This document shows, one piece after another, positions 63,239 to 64,000 of a stretch of 64,000 nucleotides of DNA. Below the pieces are notes generated by a model that did not search any database, was not told where the DNA came from, and saw nothing but the letters and a program-made list of their open reading frames with translations. Positions within the stretch are counted from its first letter, which is position 1. Each line of letters starts with the position of its first letter. A program made the translations under genes and the position numbers. The DNA comes from Hyphomicrobiales bacterium (GTDB taxonomy: Bacteria; Pseudomonadota; Alphaproteobacteria; Rhizobiales; Rhizobiaceae): positions 1 to 64,000 of the forward strand of contig UCHD01000009.1 in the NCBI GenBank assembly GCA_900472175.1, in the 5' to 3' direction.

Positions 63239-63291
63239 GCCCCTCATCCGGCCCTTTGGGCCACCTTCTCCCCGGTGGGGAAAAGAGGGAG
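63239..63291. repeat. RIME-type palindromic repeat
   Basis: CCCCTCATCCGGCCCTTTGGGCC and CCTTCTCCCCGGTGGGGAAAAGAGGG form two hairpins. It is the same element as at 51581-51636, here between ppa and YggT. Confidence 0.8.
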
Positions 63292-63321
63292 GGAGCCAGC
63301 AGCGACCGCTCCATAAAACAA

Positions 63322-63354
63322 AACCTCCGGATCAGGCCGATCCGGAGGTTTTTT
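63322..63354. terminator. Bidirectional terminator between ppa and yggT
   Basis: AACCTCCGGATC pairs perfectly with GATCCGGAGGTT around AGGCC, with an A-run before and a TTTT run after. It should terminate both the ppa and yggT messages, which converge here. Confidence 0.9.
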
Positions 63355-63397
63355 GTTTTCGAATATTCAAACCGTGAGCCCGTAGGCGCCGCAGCGT

Positions 63398-63691
63398 TTA
63401 GCTGAGCAAGGCGGCAGCAACGGTCGTGTTGAGGAAATACCAGAGGAAATAGAGGATGACCAAAACCACCAGTGGCGACAGGTCGACACCGCCCATGTTG
63501 GGCAGAATGTTGCGGATCGGCCGGTAGAGTGGTTCCGTCAACTGGTAGAGCGAACGGCCGATCATGTTGATGGCGTTGTTGTTCACGTTGATGACGTTGA
63601 AAGCGTAGAGCCAGGAAAAAATGGCCGAGGCGATGACCAGGAACCACGCTATGTTGATGATGAAATTCAGGGTCGCAATGACAGCAAGCAT
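63398..63691 (-). CDS. YggT-family membrane protein
   Basis: A 97-residue membrane protein of the YggT family with two predicted helices (LNFIINIAWFLVIASAIFSWLYAF, LVVLVILYFLWYFLNTTVA) and the family segment LTEPLYRPIRNILPNMGGVDLSPL. YggT proteins are linked to cell-shape or envelope functions; the role is not settled. GGAG lies 6 bases before the ATG at 63691. Confidence 0.88.
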   Translation of the reverse strand: MLAVIATLNFIINIAWFLVIASAIFSWLYAFNVINVNNNAINMIGRSLYQLTEPLYRPIRNILPNMGGVDLSPLVVLVILYFLWYFLNTTVAAALLS

Positions 63692-63820
63692 GCCGGTCTC
63701 CAATTCGTTATTGACAGACATGTAGACATTGACGGTTAAACCGGCAAGTCCGTGCTTTCGCGATGGGCCAAACATGTTTAATACGGCGGAATAACTGTCA
63801 TTGTCGGGGAAGATTGCCGT

Positions 63821-64000
63821 ATGTCCGTTCATCAGGATGCTGACCGGTTCGCCGCGTTCCGGCATGTCTCCTACGCCCGTTTCTTCTTCGCCCGCTTCCT
63901 TGCGTCCTTCGCCATCCAGATCATCAGCGTCTCGGTGGGATGGCAGATGTACGAGCAGACGCAGAACACGCTGTATCTCGGTCTGATCGGCCTCTTCCAG
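63821..64000 (+). CDS. MFS transporter, N-terminal part (runs off the window)
   Basis: The first 60 codons of a major facilitator. After a cytosolic lead (MSVHQDADRFAAFRHVSYARF) comes helix 1 with FASFAIQIISVSVGWQMYEQT, which resembles EntS-like siderophore exporters and related pumps. The gene continues past the window, so no further assignment is possible. Confidence 0.8.
   Translation, partial: MSVHQDADRFAAFRHVSYARFFFARFLASFAIQIISVSVGWQMYEQTQNTLYLGLIGLFQ

Overview
This window is a stretch of bacterial chromosome from an alphaproteobacterium of the order Rhizobiales, most likely the family Rhizobiaceae (Rhizobium/Agrobacterium/Allorhizobium type). The assignment rests on protein content and on regulatory and repeat signatures. 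The proteins include RpoH2-type sigma-32, a CenR-like regulator, an ExoD-family protein, a zeta/DUF1476-like protein and an E111-type MetA. The signatures include a SAM-II riboswitch before metA, an EcfG-type promoter before rpoH2, CtrA-type boxes, and mosaic palindromic repeats of the rhizobial RIME type. DNA is GC-rich and densely coding. There is no phage, IS element, CRISPR array or rRNA, and only one tRNA.

Layout. 0-11.8 kb: a GFA-type zinc protein, a metallo-beta-lactamase-fold hydrolase and a SnoaL-like protein, then the translation/secretion block ffh - chorismate mutase - rpsP - rimM - trmD. It is separated from rplS by an inserted group: a membrane diguanylate cyclase, a divergent MFS pump/TetR pair with four operator-like palindromes, and a TauE permease. 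11.8-22.3 kb: two methyltransferases, an amino-acid ABC binding protein plus permease without ATPase, leuC, two histidine phosphatases, an L,D-transpeptidase, a CenR-like response regulator with a cyclic-nucleotide-binding protein, an LLM flavin oxidoreductase and exonuclease III. 22.5-25 kb: TerC, an unknown protein, a zeta-inhibitor-like protein and ExoD, probably co-transcribed. 25-31 kb: an acetyltransferase, LolA, FtsK, and the nitrogen pair glnK-amtB behind a sigma-54 promoter. 31-36.6 kb: thioesterase II, a UbiH-type hydroxylase, Trm112, a LON-domain protein, a CnoX-like thioredoxin, a prolyl-tRNA deacylase and tRNA-Gly(GCC). 36.6-40.3 kb: an SDR, aldose epimerase, and metA under a SAM-II riboswitch plus terminator, with a downstream acetyltransferase that appears to start at CTG. 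40.3-45 kb: a DUF4345 protein, a 1.1-kb gene-poor repeat-bearing stretch and two tandem DUF1254 proteins. 45-54 kb: an ABC-F ATPase, thiamine diphosphokinase, a divergent MarR/MFS pair, and thiBPQ behind a TPP riboswitch. 54-64 kb: an M48 lipoprotein protease, a second-type FtsI, a small membrane protein, a cytosolic diguanylate cyclase, rpoH2, an acetyltransferase, an exported unknown, pyrophosphatase, YggT and the start of an MFS gene.

How it fits together. Most of the window is core housekeeping, and the most informative signals are regulatory. Metabolite control is visible at metA (SAM) and thiBPQ (TPP), nitrogen control at glnK-amtB, general-stress control at rpoH2, and probable cell-cycle control (TTAA-N7-TTAA boxes) before ftsK, the FtsI-like gene and one acetyltransferase. 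I did not find a clearly new multi-gene defence or mobile system. The best candidates for new biology are the four-site TetR operator array, the CTG-started gene overlapping metA, the shortened zeta-like protein in the TerC/ExoD cluster, and a dispersed repeat carrying a conserved reading-frame end.
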